Position numbers and translations under genes: made by a program. Below the pieces are notes generated by a model. That model did not search any database and was not told the origin of the DNA. It saw only the letters and a list, made by a program, of their open reading frames with translations. Shown piece after piece: positions 63,237-64,000 of a stretch of DNA of 64,000 nucleotides; positions within the stretch are counted from its first letter, which is position 1, and every line of letters begins with the position of its first letter. The stretch is from Symsagittifera roscoffensis. Lineage: Eukaryota; Xenacoelomorpha; Acoela; Convolutidae. The stretch is from positions 19,568,660 through 19,632,659 of the forward strand of contig NC_087069.1 of NCBI RefSeq assembly GCF_963678635.1, read 5' to 3'.

Positions 63237-64000
63237 GTGTATGATAATCCTGAGTATGGATTATAAAATGTAATGTAGCCAATTGTGTTTTTGGTATATC
63301 TGTCGTATTTGTATATTACTTCAGTAGTTATAAACGGTGGTGGTAGTGATTGAGCTGTTATGTTAGGTGGGTTTAATGGGTAGGGATGTTGGGTAATATT
63401 GTTTAACTTAACTGTGATTTCAAACTTTAATTGTAAACTGTTTTGTTGGAGTATTTGAATATTGTGATCACGGATATCGTTGTGAATATCTTGGCGATAT
63501 TGTAATCTATTAAGTGCCCAGTTATGAAGGCGGTTACTTTCTTGATGTTGTCCAAATAATGGTGGAGGTGCTGTAAATGTATTCCAATCTAATCTTAAAG
63601 GAATATTTATTGATGATTGTTCTCGATATCTGGCGTCGAGATTATTTGGAAAATTTAAGTTAAAAGGTGGTGGTGAAATCTGGCTTATTGATGGTGTTGA
63701 TGGTAGTGATAATGTTTCTGGTAGTGATGAGGATGTTGTTGTATCCGTAGAAATATCTATTGGGTCATTGACTAAATTTGGTTCACCTTGTGTAAATGAA
63801 TGTGTAGTCCAATATGGAAATCGTGATGTTTGGTTTGTGGGGTTGAAAGGATTTTCACGTATTTGCTCAGATGTTGGTGTTGAACCTAAGTAATCTGATG
63901 GTAGGCTTGAGGTGCTACGTTGTGAAAGAAGCGTAGGGGTTTCTGGTAATATACCAATGGGGTTTTCTGGAGTGTTTTGTGATGGGGATTGAGGTATATC
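63224..64000 (-). CDS. Ser/Pro-rich ORF upstream of env, C-terminal part (copy 2)
   Basis: The frame is open over 259 codons from the window end to its stop 13 bases inside env. It matches the copy 1 ORF at 29772-30905 in frame and has a Tyr codon where copy 1 has TAA. The N-terminal part is outside the window. Conservation of the folded end (LDWNTFTAPPPLFGQ, NWALNRLQYRQDI) supports a real gene. Unknown function. Confidence 0.65.
   Translation of the reverse strand, partial: DIPQSPSQNTPENPIGILPETPTLLSQRSTSSLPSDYLGSTPTSEQIRENPFNPTNQTSRFPYWTTHSFTQGEPNLVNDPIDISTDTTTSSSLPETLSLPSTPSISQISPPPFNLNFPNNLDARYREQSSINIPLRLDWNTFTAPPPLFGQHQESNRLHNWALNRLQYRQDIHNDIRDHNIQILQQNSLQLKFEITVKLNNITQHPYPLNPPNITAQSLPPPFITTEVIYKYDRYTKNTIGYITFYNPYSGLSYTCIF

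Larger units (their letters stand above)
56794..64000 (-). mobile_element. Envelope-bearing LTR retroelement, copy 2 (3' part, cut by window end)
   Basis: From 57203 down, a 410-base LTR matches copy 1. Moving up the minus strand, the 3' region, the 600-residue gene, env and the Ser/Pro-rich ORF follow in the same order. It faces copy 1 tail to tail across about 19.5 kb. All three visible genes are open, unlike copy 1. LTR differences from copy 1 are few but more than between the two LTRs of copy 1, so the copies come from separate insertions. Confidence 0.9.

Overview
The window is AT-rich eukaryotic DNA, most likely from an invertebrate animal. Coding exons are short and sparse, introns are bounded by GT..AG with a C. 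elegans-like TTTTCAG acceptor, and most of the sequence is transposable elements. I see no bacterial operons, rRNA, CRISPR array or tRNA gene. The phylum cannot be fixed from this sequence. Layout: (1) 1-11.6 kb is a nest. An old minus-strand Ty3/gypsy relic (LTRs at 258-516 and 11407-11618) is interrupted by two CR1/Jockey-like non-LTR retrotransposons (619-6641) that meet at a (TAC)n tract. (2) 11.6-18.4 kb holds possible host exons on both strands and three terminal-inverted-repeat elements, one being a clean hAT-type MITE with an 8-bp target duplication. (3) 18406-37314 is the main object: an 18.9-kb LTR retroelement with 410-bp LTRs that differ at one position by eye and a 4-bp TAGT target duplication. 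(4) 37.3-54.8 kb has two more MITEs with perfect 8-bp duplications, a decayed second gypsy element (40339-43621), a large inverted repeat, degenerate tandem repeats and a phase-consistent three-exon host gene of unknown function (47990-50406). (5) 56794-64000 is a second copy of the large LTR element in the opposite orientation, cut off by the window end. The large element has, in order: LTR, primer-binding site, a long leader with imperfect repeats, a small basic ORF overlapping the start of gag, gag, pol (aspartic protease, reverse transcriptase, RNase H, integrase with GPY/F module), two small hydrophobic ORFs, a Ser/Pro-rich ORF without a visible AUG, a spliced-or-subgenomic-type envelope glycoprotein gene, and a final unknown ORF of about 600 residues. 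The last gene starts inside the env stop codon (ATGA) in both copies, and a consensus splice donor follows its stop codon. Both copies keep this last gene open and copy 2 also keeps env open, while copy 1 has one nonsense codon in env, one in the Ser/Pro-rich ORF and a one-base frame change inside the integrase zinc finger. The element is therefore endogenous-retrovirus-like with several genes that standard gypsy/errantivirus elements lack. The envelope has the general look of the glycoprotein family shared by chuviruses and some invertebrate retroelements, and the 600-residue gene and the gene before gag match nothing I recognise. These accessory genes are the best candidates for something undescribed.
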